A stretch of 64,000 nucleotides of DNA from assembly GCA_030160035.1 (NCBI GenBank), contig BSNO01000001.1, positions 248,001 to 312,000 on the forward strand, in the 5' to 3' direction. This document shows positions 26,421-34,971 of the stretch, piece by piece. The notes beneath the pieces were generated by a model. That model had not been told where the DNA came from, made no database searches, and saw only the letters and a program-made list of their open reading frames with translations. Positions within the stretch are counted from its first letter, which is position 1. Every line of letters starts with the position of its first letter. A program made the translations under genes and the position numbers. The DNA comes from Rhizobium albus (GTDB lineage Bacteria; Pseudomonadota; Alphaproteobacteria; Rhizobiales; Rhizobiaceae).

Positions 26421-26498
26421 TCAGACGCCCATGAACGACCAACCACCGAAGATGATCAGAAGAATGATGATGACGGCGATTAGTGTGTTGCGGCTCAT
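26421..26498 (-). CDS. 25-residue single-pass membrane peptide
   Basis: MSRNTLIAVIIILLIIFGGWSF plus three residues: a short polar start, one transmembrane helix and a stop. AAGGAG sits six bases before the ATG at 26498, an excellent ribosome site for so short a frame. Tiny one-helix proteins of this kind are common in rhizobia near stress genes. No function is known to me. It lies between two other small genes on the same strand. Confidence 0.6.
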   Translation of the reverse strand: MSRNTLIAVIIILLIIFGGWSFMGV

Positions 26499-26556
26499 GA
26501 CGGCTCCTTTTTGAGTGACAGGCAAACTGCTAAGCGGTGGGAAGGTTCCGGTGCTC

Positions 26557-26733
26557 TCACCCTTCCGCCTGCATCGTCCGTGCGATCTCCAGAAGCTTGT
26601 CGCGATCGGCACCGTGCTCGGCGACGAGTTCCTTCGCCTGAAGCGGTGACATGTCGGTGTTCTCGACGAGATACTTGATCTCCGCCTCGTCGTTATCCTG
26701 AGGGTTCGTCCACTCGTTGCGATCATCGGCCAT
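26557..26733 (-). CDS. Small soluble protein, DUF3606-like
   Basis: A 58-residue acidic protein (MADDRNEWTNPQDNDEAEIK... ending MSPLQAKELVAEHGADRDKL and an arginine-rich helix). The helix-turn-helix-like MSPLQAKELVAEHGADRDKLLE resembles the DUF3606 core (short proteins often stress-induced in rhizobia and sphingomonads). AAGGAG lies six bases before the ATG at 26731-26733. The frame opens to 26787 but the ribosome site decides the start. Role unknown. Confidence 0.72.
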   Translation of the reverse strand: MADDRNEWTNPQDNDEAEIKYLVENTDMSPLQAKELVAEHGADRDKLLEIARTMQAEG

Positions 26734-26886
26734 GGCGGTCTCCTTCAAGACCAGAACCGGCGACATCGCAGAGTGTTCCGAGCGCAATCATGTGCAGTCG
26801 TCGCGGGATGATCGCAGGAGGGTTTCGAAAGGTGAGAGGGGCAGAAGAAGGATGTCAGCCGCCACCCGGCAAACCCGCTCGGTCTG

Positions 26887-27051
26887 CTATTTGTTATCGA
26901 GCCTCTGTTCGACCTTCTTTCGGCTGTTGCCGACTTCTTTCACCGCTTCCTTGACCTCGGCCTTTGATTTGCCGGTCTTGTCGGCTTCGTAGCGAACTTC
27001 GTGGTCCTGCTTGCCGGCGACGCGTGAACGATCCTGCGGTGTGTTTCCCAA
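26887..27051 (-). CDS. 54-residue DUF3606-like protein, TTG start
   Basis: Translated from TTG at 27049-27051, the product reads GNTPQDRSRVAGKQDHEVRY, then EADKTGKSKAEVKEAVKEVG and ends NSRKKVEQRLDNK. QDRSRVAGKQDHEVRY-EADKTGKSKAEVKEAVKEVG matches the DUF3606 pattern (yEVrYwt..gvs..eL..AV..VG). GGAGG sits five bases before the TTG. It is strongly basic and soluble, unlike its acidic neighbour at 26557 with a similar core. Function unknown; relatives are usually linked to general stress. Confidence 0.68.
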   Translation of the reverse strand: MGNTPQDRSRVAGKQDHEVRYEADKTGKSKAEVKEAVKEVGNSRKKVEQRLDNK

Positions 27052-27212
27052 GGCGGCCTCCAATGATGTTGGTCCGCGACTAACGCCGGAATTGGCGTGT
27101 TGTTCATCCAGATGTCATGGAATTCCGGATGAGATTGCAGCCCGCCCGATGAGGCAGTCTGTTTTGCTTTGAGGAAGGCGCCGTGCCATCGAGGCATACT
27201 GGCTTGGAGAAG

Positions 27213-27288
27213 TGGTGCCGCTTAGGTGACTCGAACACCTGACCCCATCATTACGAATGATGTGCTCTACCAACTGAGCTAAAGCGGC
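27213..27288 (-). tRNA. tRNA-Thr (anticodon CGT)
   Basis: On the minus strand it folds as a full cloverleaf: acceptor GCCGCTT pairs with AAGCGGC, the D-loop is AGCTCAGTTGGTAGAGC, anticodon stem CATCA/TGATG encloses TTCGTAA, and the T-loop is GTTCGAGTC. The CCA end is encoded. The CGT anticodon reads ACG. There is no integrase or repeat beside it. Confidence 0.96.
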
Positions 27289-27390
27289 CCGGTGGCTGCC
27301 CCGAACAGGGCTGCCACGAAAGGTGCCCGCAGATACCGCGATTGTGCGGGCATTTCAAGCGGGCAAAGGCAAATTCCGATCAGAGCGCGT

Positions 27391-28350
27391 TCAGGCGCAG
27401 ATGCGGGCCTTGGCGGCGCGGTATTCCTGTTCCAGCCGGTCGACGAACTGGCCGACGGGAGCGACTTCCTTGACGGCGCCGATGCCCTGGCCAGCGCCCC
27501 AGATATCACGCCAGGCCTTGGCGCCGGTTGCAGCGCCATCGAAATCCATCTTCGAGGCATCGGCTTGCGGCAGATTGTCGGGATCCATGCCGGCCTTGGC
27601 GATCGACGGTTTCAGATAGTTGCCGGGGATGCCGGTGAAGAAGTTCGAATAGACGATGTCCTTGGCCGTGCTTTCGACGATCATGTCCTTGTAGGCATCG
27701 ATGGCGCGGGCCTCCGCGGTCGCGATGAAGGGCGTGCCGATATAGGCCATGTCGGCGCCCATGGCTTGCGCGGCGAGAACGGCATCGCCAGTCGCGATCG
27801 AGCCCGAAAGCAGGAGCGGACCGTCGAACCATTCGCGAATTTCCTGGACGAGCGCGAAGGGCGAGAGGGGGCCTGCGTGGCCACCGGCGCCGGCCGCGAC
27901 CGCGATGAGGCCATCGGCACCCTTCTTGATCGCTGAATGGGCGTGGCGGTTGTTGATGACGTCGTGCAGCACGATGCCGCCATAGGAGTGGATCGCATCA
28001 TTGACTTCCGGCACGGCGCCAAGCGACGAGATGACGATCGGCACCTTGTATTTCACGCACATCCGCAGATCGTGTTCCAGCCGCTGGTTTGAGCGGTGGA
28101 CGATCTGGTTGACGGCGAAGGGTGCGGAAGGGCGGTCTGGGTTCGCAGCGTCATGGGCCGCAAGCGTCTCGGTGATTTCAGCGAGCCACTCATCGAGCTG
28201 CGCTTCGGGACGCGCATTGAGTGCCGGAAACGAGCCGACGACGCCGGCCTTGCACTGCGCGATGACCAGCGGCGGGTGCGAGATGATGAACAGGGGGGCA
28301 GCGACAACGGGAAGGCGGAGCCGGTCCTTGAGAATGGACGGAAGAGCCAT
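27391..28350 (-). CDS. Nitronate monooxygenase (2-nitropropane dioxygenase family)
   Basis: A 319-residue FMN TIM-barrel protein. LRLPVVAAPLFIISHPPLVI is the start of the family, GAGGHAGPLSPFALV and GDAVLAAQAMGADMAYIGTPF are the FMN phosphate-binding and C-terminal signatures. It likely oxidises toxic propionate-3-nitronate or a related nitronate; some family members are enoyl-ACP reductases (FabK), less likely here. GAGG precedes the ATG. The upstream region holds a CTTACGTAAAC site. Confidence 0.88.
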   Translation of the reverse strand: MALPSILKDRLRLPVVAAPLFIISHPPLVIAQCKAGVVGSFPALNARPEAQLDEWLAEITETLAAHDAANPDRPSAPFAVNQIVHRSNQRLEHDLRMCVKYKVPIVISSLGAVPEVNDAIHSYGGIVLHDVINNRHAHSAIKKGADGLIAVAAGAGGHAGPLSPFALVQEIREWFDGPLLLSGSIATGDAVLAAQAMGADMAYIGTPFIATAEARAIDAYKDMIVESTAKDIVYSNFFTGIPGNYLKPSIAKAGMDPDNLPQADASKMDFDGAATGAKAWRDIWGAGQGIGAVKEVAPVGQFVDRLEQEYRAAKARICA

Positions 28351-28382
28351 GGAGCATCACCTCGAGAGCGTTTTGATTGACA

Positions 28383-28393
28383 CTTACGTAAAC
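28383..28393. promoter_or_regulatory. CTTACGTAAAC palindromic site before nitronate monooxygenase gene
   Basis: TTACGTAA is perfectly palindromic and lies 33 bases before the gene start, inside TTGACACTTACGTAAACTG. It shares ACGTAAAC with the site before fadD. The rest of the 28351-28621 gap shows no gene. Confidence 0.3.
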
Positions 28394-28621
28394 TGCGCTT
28401 GTGGCCACCTATGCCATTCGGAGCGTTTTCCGTCCAGCCCACCTTGGCATGCCTGAGGGCGGCGCGATTGTTCGGTACACATCTCGGTCTTGGTTAACGC
28501 CTTGCTTGCGCGGGACGAATTGAGCTTGTACCGGTGAGTTTGACGCAAGATGAACTCAATTTTCGCCCAATGCTCTTGGGCCCAGGTGCCCAGAGCGCCT
28601 GCCTTACCGAAAGGCCCGCTC

Positions 28622-29944
28622 GTGCAAGGTCTCGAAACCGCCCTCCGCAATGCCCTGACACGTGCCGGCAATCCCGATGCCGAAACGCGCCAGCGCGTTT
28701 ATGCGTCGGCGCGCCAGGCCGTCCAGAACTCGTTCGCGAAGCAGGCGGATGTCGCGCCGGAAGTGATCAACCAGCAGCGCATCGAGGCTGAGAGCGTCAT
28801 TGCCAGGGTTGAAAAGGAATTCGCAGAACGGGAACGCGCAAGCGCGACTACACCGGTTCCGACGATCGGGTCCATCGCGGATCCAGCGCCTTCTGCTCCC
28901 GGTGGTGCACCCGACATCGGCAGCGCCCCGCAGGTCATGCCGGACGATGCGTTCCGGCGCAGGTCCGATGCAGAGCCGCCAATCGTGTCGGTCGATCGCG
29001 ACGGCAGGGCAGGGCGTGACGTTAACTTCGATGATCGGGCACCTTCGGTCGATCGGTCGGACAGCTTTTCGCTCGATGGTCCGCGCAGCAGCATGGGCCG
29101 GCGCGAGCCGGATATGGGTCTTGCGACCGAGCCGACTGCATCAACCGCTTCGGCAGCGGTGGAGGGCGCCGCGTCGCCTTCCGTGGCAGGAGACGTTCGG
29201 CCCGGCCGGGGAAAAAGAGGCTTTCTGCGCCGTGGTGGCGGCAAGCCCAAAGTCGAAACGGTCGTCGAAGCGCCGCGTCGCAAGAAGAAGCGTCGCGGCG
29301 GTGCGCTGATCGGGCTCGCTCTTCAGCTTGGCTTCGTGCTGCTGCTGATTGCCGGAGCGCTCTGGTTCATTTCCGCCAATGGCGGCATCGAGCAGGTGGG
29401 TCGCAATCTCGCCGAATCCGGCGCCGGACTCCTGGCTGAGCCGAGCGAGGATGGTGCCAGCGTGCCCGGCCAACGTGTGGGCGCGGGGCAATTCACTGGT
29501 GAATGGATCACGGTCGTCGAAACCGACACCGTCGATAGCGTTTCGGCCGGATCGGCGGCGACGGTCGATGTTGTGGACGATACGAGCGAGCCTTTTCTCA
29601 GGATCCAGTCCGTCAGCGCCGGCGAAGATGGCGAAGTGCGCATCGCGCTTCAGGGCGACGTGGCAGAGGCACTGGCCGCAGGACCGGCGACCGTTGCGCT
29701 GACCGTCCGTTCGGCCGGCGAGGGCGTGACCCAGATCTATGTGCGGTGCAGCTTCCCGGCCGAAGCCGGATGCGGACGCCGTCGCTTCGAGGTCAACCAG
29801 ACGCCCGCGGACCTCCTGCTCGACATCGACCTCGGTGCCGCCGGCGGAGCAGCGAACGGCGGAACGGTGATGCTGAACGCCGACGTTGCCGGCGAAGGTG
29901 CGGGCATCGATCTCCTCAGCGTTCGTCTGCGGCCGGGCGCGTGA
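28622..29944 (+). CDS. Uncharacterised single-pass membrane protein with long disordered linker
   Basis: From GTG at 28622 (AAAGG upstream) the product is 440 residues. An N-terminal helical part (VQGLETALRNALTRAGNPDA...) looks like a short alpha-helical bundle found at the start of rhizobial hypothetical proteins. A Pro/Ser/Asp-rich linker and a basic patch (APRRKKKRRGGALIG) follow, then one transmembrane helix (about residues 230-250) and an outside domain of beta-strand character with two cysteines (CSFPAEAGCGRRRF). Topology would be N-in. ATG at 28550 is in frame but adds a tail without support. I do not recognise a family with known function. Confidence 0.78.
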   Translation: MQGLETALRNALTRAGNPDAETRQRVYASARQAVQNSFAKQADVAPEVINQQRIEAESVIARVEKEFAERERASATTPVPTIGSIADPAPSAPGGAPDIGSAPQVMPDDAFRRRSDAEPPIVSVDRDGRAGRDVNFDDRAPSVDRSDSFSLDGPRSSMGRREPDMGLATEPTASTASAAVEGAASPSVAGDVRPGRGKRGFLRRGGGKPKVETVVEAPRRKKKRRGGALIGLALQLGFVLLLIAGALWFISANGGIEQVGRNLAESGAGLLAEPSEDGASVPGQRVGAGQFTGEWITVVETDTVDSVSAGSAATVDVVDDTSEPFLRIQSVSAGEDGEVRIALQGDVAEALAAGPATVALTVRSAGEGVTQIYVRCSFPAEAGCGRRRFEVNQTPADLLLDIDLGAAGGAANGGTVMLNADVAGEGAGIDLLSVRLRPGA

Positions 29945-29973
29945 GAGCGTTCCGGCGTTGACCCGAAGCCTCC

Positions 29974-30855
29974 TCAGGCCTGTAGGGCCAGTTCCGGTCC
30001 TCCGATGATGGCCGGTTCCTCCTGCCCGATGGCGCTTGTGTTCTTGCCCTCGTAGGGCAGGCCGAGAAGAACGCGGCGGATGAGATTGAGGCGCGCGCAG
30101 CGCTTGTCGTCGGCACGCACCACGATCCATGGCGCGAGATCGGTGTGGGTGCTCGCAAACATCTGATCACGCATGGCGGTGTAATCGTCCCAGCGCTGAA
30201 TGCTCGCTATGTCCATCGGTGATAGTTTCCACGCCTTCAGAATAGTGTGGCGACGATCATGGAAGCGTTCCAGCTGTTTGGCGCGGCCGATATCCAGCCA
30301 GAATTTGAAGAGATAGATGCCGCTTTTGACGAGCATCCGCTCGAAATCGGGTGTTTCAGCCAGGAAGTGCGCATGTTCGTCCGGGGTGCAGAAGCCCATG
30401 ACCGGCTCCACGCCGGCACGGTTGTACCATGACCGATCGAACATCACGAATTCGCCGGCTGACGGCAGGTGCTCCACATAACGCTGGTAGTACCACTGGC
30501 CGCGCTCGCGCTCGGTCGGTTTCGGCAGCGCCACGATGCGGGCGCTGCGCGGGTTCATGTATTCGCGCGTCGCTGCGATCGCACCACCCTTGCCGGCCGC
30601 GTCGCGGCCTTCGAACAGCAAGACGACGCGATTGCCGGTCTCCTGCTGCCAGGCCTGCACCTTGACCAGTTCAACCTGCAGCAATTCCAGATCGCGGTCG
30701 TAGTCCGACCTGCCCAGTTTGTCCGGCTGGCCGACCGCGCTTTGTTCTTGCAGGGTCTTCACCCAATCGGGCAGGATGGGATCGTCGATGTCGAACCGCC
30801 TTCTCGTCCCGCCGATCTCGATCTCGACTGCTCGCTCTTCCTGCTCATCTGTCAT
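29974..30855 (-). CDS. ppk2: Polyphosphate kinase 2
   Basis: A 293-residue PPK2 of class I. Walker A is [13 protein letters not shown], Walker [13 protein letters not shown], and the lid is [20 protein letters not shown]. It uses polyphosphate to phosphorylate nucleoside diphosphates (usually GDP or ADP). ATG at 30855 gives [13 protein letters not shown] and the family length; earlier starts would run into the phoR promoter. The gene diverges from phoR, placing polyphosphate use beside the phosphate regulon. The ribosome site (GCGAGAC) is weak. Confidence 0.93.
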   Translation of the reverse strand: MTDEQEERAVEIEIGGTRRRFDIDDPILPDWVKTLQEQSAVGQPDKLGRSDYDRDLELLQVELVKVQAWQQETGNRVVLLFEGRDAAGKGGAIAATREYMNPRSARIVALPKPTERERGQWYYQRYVEHLPSAGEFVMFDRSWYNRAGVEPVMGFCTPDEHAHFLAETPDFERMLVKSGIYLFKFWLDIGRAKQLERFHDRRHTILKAWKLSPMDIASIQRWDDYTAMRDQMFASTHTDLAPWIVVRADDKRCARLNLIRRVLLGLPYEGKNTSAIGQEEPAIIGGPELALQA

Positions 30856-30991
30856 AAATGTCTCGCATGGGGGCGTCATGGTTGCCGGATGATTCCGGCG
30901 TGCCCGGGATCGTGGAGGATTTGGGCCACAGGGGCGCGGCGAATTCAAGCTGCTCGTCTTTCGTGCGTTCATGTGGAGGATAGAACGAGCC

Positions 30992-32350
30992 ATGTCTGAA
31001 GGCGGCCTGCCGATGAACGAGCCGACCGAACGCGGTTCGGTGCGGCTTGCATCCATGAGCCTCAAGGATGCGCGCTACATCCTGATCGCCGGAGCGCTTG
31101 CCGTTGCGGCGTTCGCAGCGAGTGGAGCCATCGGGTGGCTGTCGGGCGCGCTTCTCTATCTCATCATCGCGCTTGCCGCCGCGCTGCCGCGGCGATCCCG
31201 TTCCATGCGGCTGGCTGCCCGGCAGAAAGCACCGGCGATGGACTGGCGCCAGGCGATCGCCCTGCCGCTGCAGGCCATGGACGAGCCGGCCTATCTCCTG
31301 CGGGTCGATGGAACGGTGAAATTCCAGAACGAAGCCGCAGAAGCCCTGTTCGGCGTTTCCGAGCCCAACACACATCTTTCCGGCCGCATCCGGTCTCCAG
31401 CCATTCTGGGCATGGTGCAGCAGGCGATGGAGGACGACGAGCCTCGCTCTGTCGATCATTCCGAGCGCGTGCCCTCGGAGCGCTGGTTTCAGGTGCGCTG
31501 TTCGCCGATTGCAGGCGCACCCGCCCGAGACCACAGCGGCAAGCTCTACCTGCTTACCTTTCGCGATATGACGGAGGCGCGGCGGATGGATCGCATGCGC
31601 AGCGACTTCGTCGCCAACGCCAGCCATGAGCTTCGCACGCCGCTCGCCTCGCTGACGGGCTTCATCGAGACCATCAAGGGGCCGGCCAAGAACGATCGCG
31701 ACGCGCAGGCACGGTTTCTCGACATCATGTACGAGCAGGCGACGCGCATGACCCGTCTCGTCGACGATCTGATGTCGCTGTCGCGGCTTGAAATGAAGAC
31801 CCACGTGGCGCCGACAGACCGCGTGGACCTCAACCGTCTCGTCGCCCATGTCACCGACAGCATGAAGCCGCTGGCGGCGGAGATGGGTGTGACGGTGGCG
31901 TTGACCGTTCCAGACGAGCGCGTGGTCATCCAGGGGGATCGGGATGAACTGATCCAGGTGCTGCAAAACCTCATCGAAAATGCGTGCAAGTACGGGCAGA
32001 GCGGTGGGCGCGTCGATGTGGCGGTTGATGTTCTGCCCACTGACGAAGGCTGCGGAAGTGCCGAGCTGCGCGTGCGCGACTATGGTCCAGGCATTGCGCC
32101 CGAGCATGTACCGCGGCTGACGGAGCGCTTCTACCGTGTCGACATAGAGAGCAGCCGGTCGAAGCGCGGCACGGGTCTGGGGCTTGCCATCGTCAAGCAC
32201 ATTCTCACCCGCCACCGGACGAGGTTGGTGGTTCAATCGACACTGGGAGAGGGCACGACCTTCATTGTCAGATTTGAGCGTCAAAAAACGCCGAGTGATG
32301 TCGTGCTGCGTCTAATTGATAAGGAGGAACAAGCTCTTAGGGTGTCATAA
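30992..32350 (+). CDS. phoR: Phosphate regulon sensor histidine kinase
   Basis: A 452-residue sensor: two membrane helices (about residues 24-65), a PAS domain (about 100-190, starting [18 protein letters not shown]), the phospho-acceptor box [19 protein letters not shown], and ATPase N and G boxes ([28 protein letters not shown]). With PhoB it senses low phosphate through the Pst-PhoU complex. Start is uncertain between 30992 (GGAGG 12 bases away) and 31013. Its stop codon lies inside the Pho box of the downstream pst operon. Confidence 0.95.
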   Translation: MSEGGLPMNEPTERGSVRLASMSLKDARYILIAGALAVAAFAASGAIGWLSGALLYLIIALAAALPRRSRSMRLAARQKAPAMDWRQAIALPLQAMDEPAYLLRVDGTVKFQNEAAEALFGVSEPNTHLSGRIRSPAILGMVQQAMEDDEPRSVDHSERVPSERWFQVRCSPIAGAPARDHSGKLYLLTFRDMTEARRMDRMRSDFVANASHELRTPLASLTGFIETIKGPAKNDRDAQARFLDIMYEQATRMTRLVDDLMSLSRLEMKTHVAPTDRVDLNRLVAHVTDSMKPLAAEMGVTVALTVPDERVVIQGDRDELIQVLQNLIENACKYGQSGGRVDVAVDVLPTDEGCGSAELRVRDYGPGIAPEHVPRLTERFYRVDIESSRSKRGTGLGLAIVKHILTRHRTRLVVQSTLGEGTTFIVRFERQKTPSDVVLRLIDKEEQALRVS

Positions 32351-32370
32351 ATCCGTTATGCTCTTGTCAT
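32342..32370 (+). promoter_or_regulatory. Triple Pho box in front of pstS
   Basis: Three heptamers spaced exactly 11 bases: GTGTCAT (32342), CCGTTAT (32353), TTGTCAT (32364), matching PhoB's CTGTCAT-N4 repeat. The first overlaps the phoR stop codon. A candidate -10, TGTTAG, lies at 32390-32395. PhoB-P bound here should switch on pstSCAB-phoU-phoB under phosphate limitation. Confidence 0.85.
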
Positions 32371-32472
32371 AAAAGGTGGGTCAGCGGGGTGTTAGAACAC
32401 CGACGGCCTCAAGGGGCACCCACAGGCGCTCTTAAGGCGCCCATTCAAAGAGCTAATAAGCGGGAGACATCC

Positions 32473-33516
32473 ATGAACGCTCTTAAGATTTCCGTCGCTG
32501 CCCTCGTGGCATCCACGACGTTTGCCGGTTTTGCCGTCGCCCAGTCGCGCGACACCATCCAGATTGCCGGTTCTTCGACCGTTCTGCCTTTCGCATCGAT
32601 CGTTGCTGAAGAATTCTCCGCTGCTTTCCCTGATTTCGGCACGCCGGTCGTCGGTTCGGGCGGTTCGTCGGGCGGTCTGCGCCAGTTCTGCGAAGGCGTC
32701 GGCGAAAACACGATCGACATCGCAAACTCGTCGCGCCGCATCCGCGCCGGCGAAGTCGAAGCCTGCAACACGGCTGGCGTAGAAGACATCCGCGAAATCC
32801 AGATCGGCTACGACGGCATCGTTTTCGCAACGTCTGCTGACCAGGGCGATTTCGCTCTCGAGCCGCAGCACGTCTTCATGGCGATCGCTGCCCAGGTTCC
32901 GCAGGACGGCGAAATGGTCGCCAACCCGTACACCAACTGGTCGGAAATCGACGCTTCCCTGCCTGACCAGGCGATTGCTCTTGCAATCCCGGCATCGAAC
33001 CACGGCACCCGCGAAGTCTTCGAAGAGCGCGTCGTTCTTCCGGGCTGCGAAGCTGCTGAACTGCCGGAAATGTCCGAAGAAGAAATGGAAGCAGCTTGCC
33101 TCGCATTCCGCCAGGACGTCGTCGTTGAAATCGCCGGCGACTACACCGAGACGCTTGCTCGCCTGCAGTCGAACCCGGCAACTGTCGGCGTCTTCGGTCT
33201 TTCGTTCTACGACCAGAACCGCGACACGCTGAAGGTTGCAACCGTATCGGGCGTCGAGCCTTCGCTCGAGACGATCGCTTCGGGTGACTATCCGGTTTCG
33301 CGTCCGCTCTTCTTCTACGTCAAGGGCGAGCACATCGGTGTCATCCCGGGCATCGAAGAGTACGTCCAGTTCTTCCTCTCCGACCAGATGGCCGGTGCAG
33401 GTGGCGCGCTTGAAGCTGCCGGCATGATCCCGGCTCCGGCTGAAGAAACCGCTGCCGTTCTGGAAGCCTTCGAAGGCGGCGAATCGCTGACCGTCGAAAG
33501 CCTCGGCGCCGAGTAA
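32473..33516 (+). CDS. pstS: Phosphate ABC transporter periplasmic binding protein
   Basis: A 347-residue PstS. The signal peptide (MNALKISVAALVASTTFAGF, cut after AVA) leads to IQIAGSSTVLPFASIVAEEF and GSGGSSGGLRQFCEG, both phosphate-contact loops. It contains a longer acidic insert (ELPEMSEEEMEAACLAF) than E. coli PstS, common in alphaproteobacterial forms. GGGAG precedes ATG at 32473. Codon use looks shifted to strongly expressed codons (many GAA, AAC, CTG) compared with neighbours, fitting a highly induced periplasmic protein. A hairpin follows the gene. Confidence 0.96.
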   Translation: MNALKISVAALVASTTFAGFAVAQSRDTIQIAGSSTVLPFASIVAEEFSAAFPDFGTPVVGSGGSSGGLRQFCEGVGENTIDIANSSRRIRAGEVEACNTAGVEDIREIQIGYDGIVFATSADQGDFALEPQHVFMAIAAQVPQDGEMVANPYTNWSEIDASLPDQAIALAIPASNHGTREVFEERVVLPGCEAAELPEMSEEEMEAACLAFRQDVVVEIAGDYTETLARLQSNPATVGVFGLSFYDQNRDTLKVATVSGVEPSLETIASGDYPVSRPLFFYVKGEHIGVIPGIEEYVQFFLSDQMAGAGGALEAAGMIPAPAEETAAVLEAFEGGESLTVESLGAE

Positions 33517-33526
33517 TCTACCAAAA

Positions 33527-33553
33527 GGGGCTTCGCCATAGCGGCGGGGCCCC
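33527..33553 (+). other. Stable RNA hairpin between pstS and pstC
   Basis: GGGGCTTCGCC and GGCGGGGCCCC pair over 11 positions (two G-U) around the loop ATAGC. No U-run follows, so it is more likely a 3' stabiliser or a leaky attenuator than a full terminator, allowing more pstS than pstCAB message. Confidence 0.65.
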
Positions 33554-33592
33554 ATTCTGCTTCCCTGACATTTGGTCATTCAAGGCACGCCG

Positions 33593-34969
33593 ATGAACAC
33601 CCTGATCATCACTGCGCTGATCCTTGCCTTTCTCGGCATCGCCTACCAGACCGGTTCTTCCAGAAGTCGCGCCTTGGCAGGCACTTCAGGCCGTCGTCTG
33701 CATTCGCGCCCATCCTATCATGGCTCTGCGATCGCGATCTGGACGCTCGTTCCGCTGCTTCTCCTGCTTGGTGCCTGGGCGCTTCTCGACAGTTACGTCA
33801 TCCGCACTTTCATCACCTGGTATCTTCCCGAAAGCCTCGTTGCAGAGGGCGGCAATGCGCTGCGCGCCTCGATCGCGCGCGTTGAGGCTCTTGCAACGGG
33901 CTACGGCGTCGTCGGTGAGGTTCAGGAGTTCGAGCGGACAGCTGCGCAGGCCGTCGGAAGGTTTCAGACCACAGCTTTCCTGATTGTCGTGGCGGCAGCC
34001 ACCACGCTTGCAGCGCTTGGCCTCTTCTATGCCCGCAAGCGCATCACGCCTCAGTTTCGCGCCCGCAACGAAGTCGAGGGTGCAGTCCGCATTCTCCTTC
34101 TCGCCTGCTCCGTCGTCGCCATTTTGACGACGTTCGGCATCGTGGCGTCGCTCCTGACCGAAGCCATGCGCTTCTTCTCTTTCGTCAATCCGCTCGACTT
34201 CTTTTTCGGGACCGTCTGGAACCCGCGCTTCTCCACGACTGGTGCCGGTGGCGGTGGCGAATATGGTCTGATCCCACTTCTGTGGGGTACGATCCAGATC
34301 ACCATCATCGCCATTCTGACGGCAGTGCCGATCGGTCTGATGGCCGCAGTCTACCTGTCGCAATACGCCAAGCCGCGTGTGCGCAGCGTGGTCAAGCCGC
34401 TGATCGAAGTGCTCGCGGGTATCCCGACGATCGTCTACGGCTTCTTCGCTCTGGTGACTGTGGGACCCTTCCTCGCAAGCTTTGGTGACGCGATCGGCGT
34501 CGATATCCGCGCCACCAGCGCACTTACGGCCGGCATCGTGATGGGTGTGATGATCATCCCGTTCATCTCGTCGCTATCCGACGACATCATCCGCCAGGTG
34601 CCGACTGCCATGCGCGACGGCTCGCTCGGCCTTGGTGCAACGAAGTCCGAGACGATCCGCCGGGTCATCCTGCCGGCTGCTCTCCCGGGCATCGTTGGCG
34701 CCATCCTGCTGGCTGTCAGCCGTGCGATCGGCGAGACGATGATCGTCGTTCTTGCGGCCGGCAACAGCCCGGTGCTGCGCTTCAATCCCTTCGAGCCGAC
34801 GTCGACGATCACCGTTTCGATCGTCAACCAGCTCACCGGTGACAGTGATTTTGCCGGACCCCAATCCCTCGTCGCCTTCGCGCTTGGCCTGACGCTGTTC
34901 GTGCTGACCTTGGTTCTCAACGTCGGTGCGCTCTACATCGTCCGCCGCTTCCGGGAGCAGTATGACTGA
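33593..34969 (+). CDS. pstC: Phosphate ABC transporter permease PstC
   Basis: A 458-residue permease. N-terminal extra membrane helices (about residues 1-20, 45-65, 125-145) precede the classical six-helix domain with the EAA-type loop DGSLGLGATKSETIRRVILPAALPG. IPLLWGTIQITIIAIL and VLAGIPTIVYGFFAL are typical of PstC. The start at 33593 has AAGG seven bases upstream. It pairs with PstA to form the phosphate channel. Confidence 0.95.
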   Translation: MNTLIITALILAFLGIAYQTGSSRSRALAGTSGRRLHSRPSYHGSAIAIWTLVPLLLLLGAWALLDSYVIRTFITWYLPESLVAEGGNALRASIARVEALATGYGVVGEVQEFERTAAQAVGRFQTTAFLIVVAAATTLAALGLFYARKRITPQFRARNEVEGAVRILLLACSVVAILTTFGIVASLLTEAMRFFSFVNPLDFFFGTVWNPRFSTTGAGGGGEYGLIPLLWGTIQITIIAILTAVPIGLMAAVYLSQYAKPRVRSVVKPLIEVLAGIPTIVYGFFALVTVGPFLASFGDAIGVDIRATSALTAGIVMGVMIIPFISSLSDDIIRQVPTAMRDGSLGLGATKSETIRRVILPAALPGIVGAILLAVSRAIGETMIVVLAAGNSPVLRFNPFEPTSTITVSIVNQLTGDSDFAGPQSLVAFALGLTLFVLTLVLNVGALYIVRRFREQYD

Positions 34970-34971
34970 TC

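Noticed and set aside
27213-27288. tRNA-Thr as a possible integration site
   Set aside because: No repeated 3' tRNA end, integrase or foreign gene follows it.
30849-30855. Single CTGTCAT heptamer at the ppk2 start
   Set aside because: It overlaps the start codon and has no second heptamer at 11-base spacing, so it is not a Pho box.
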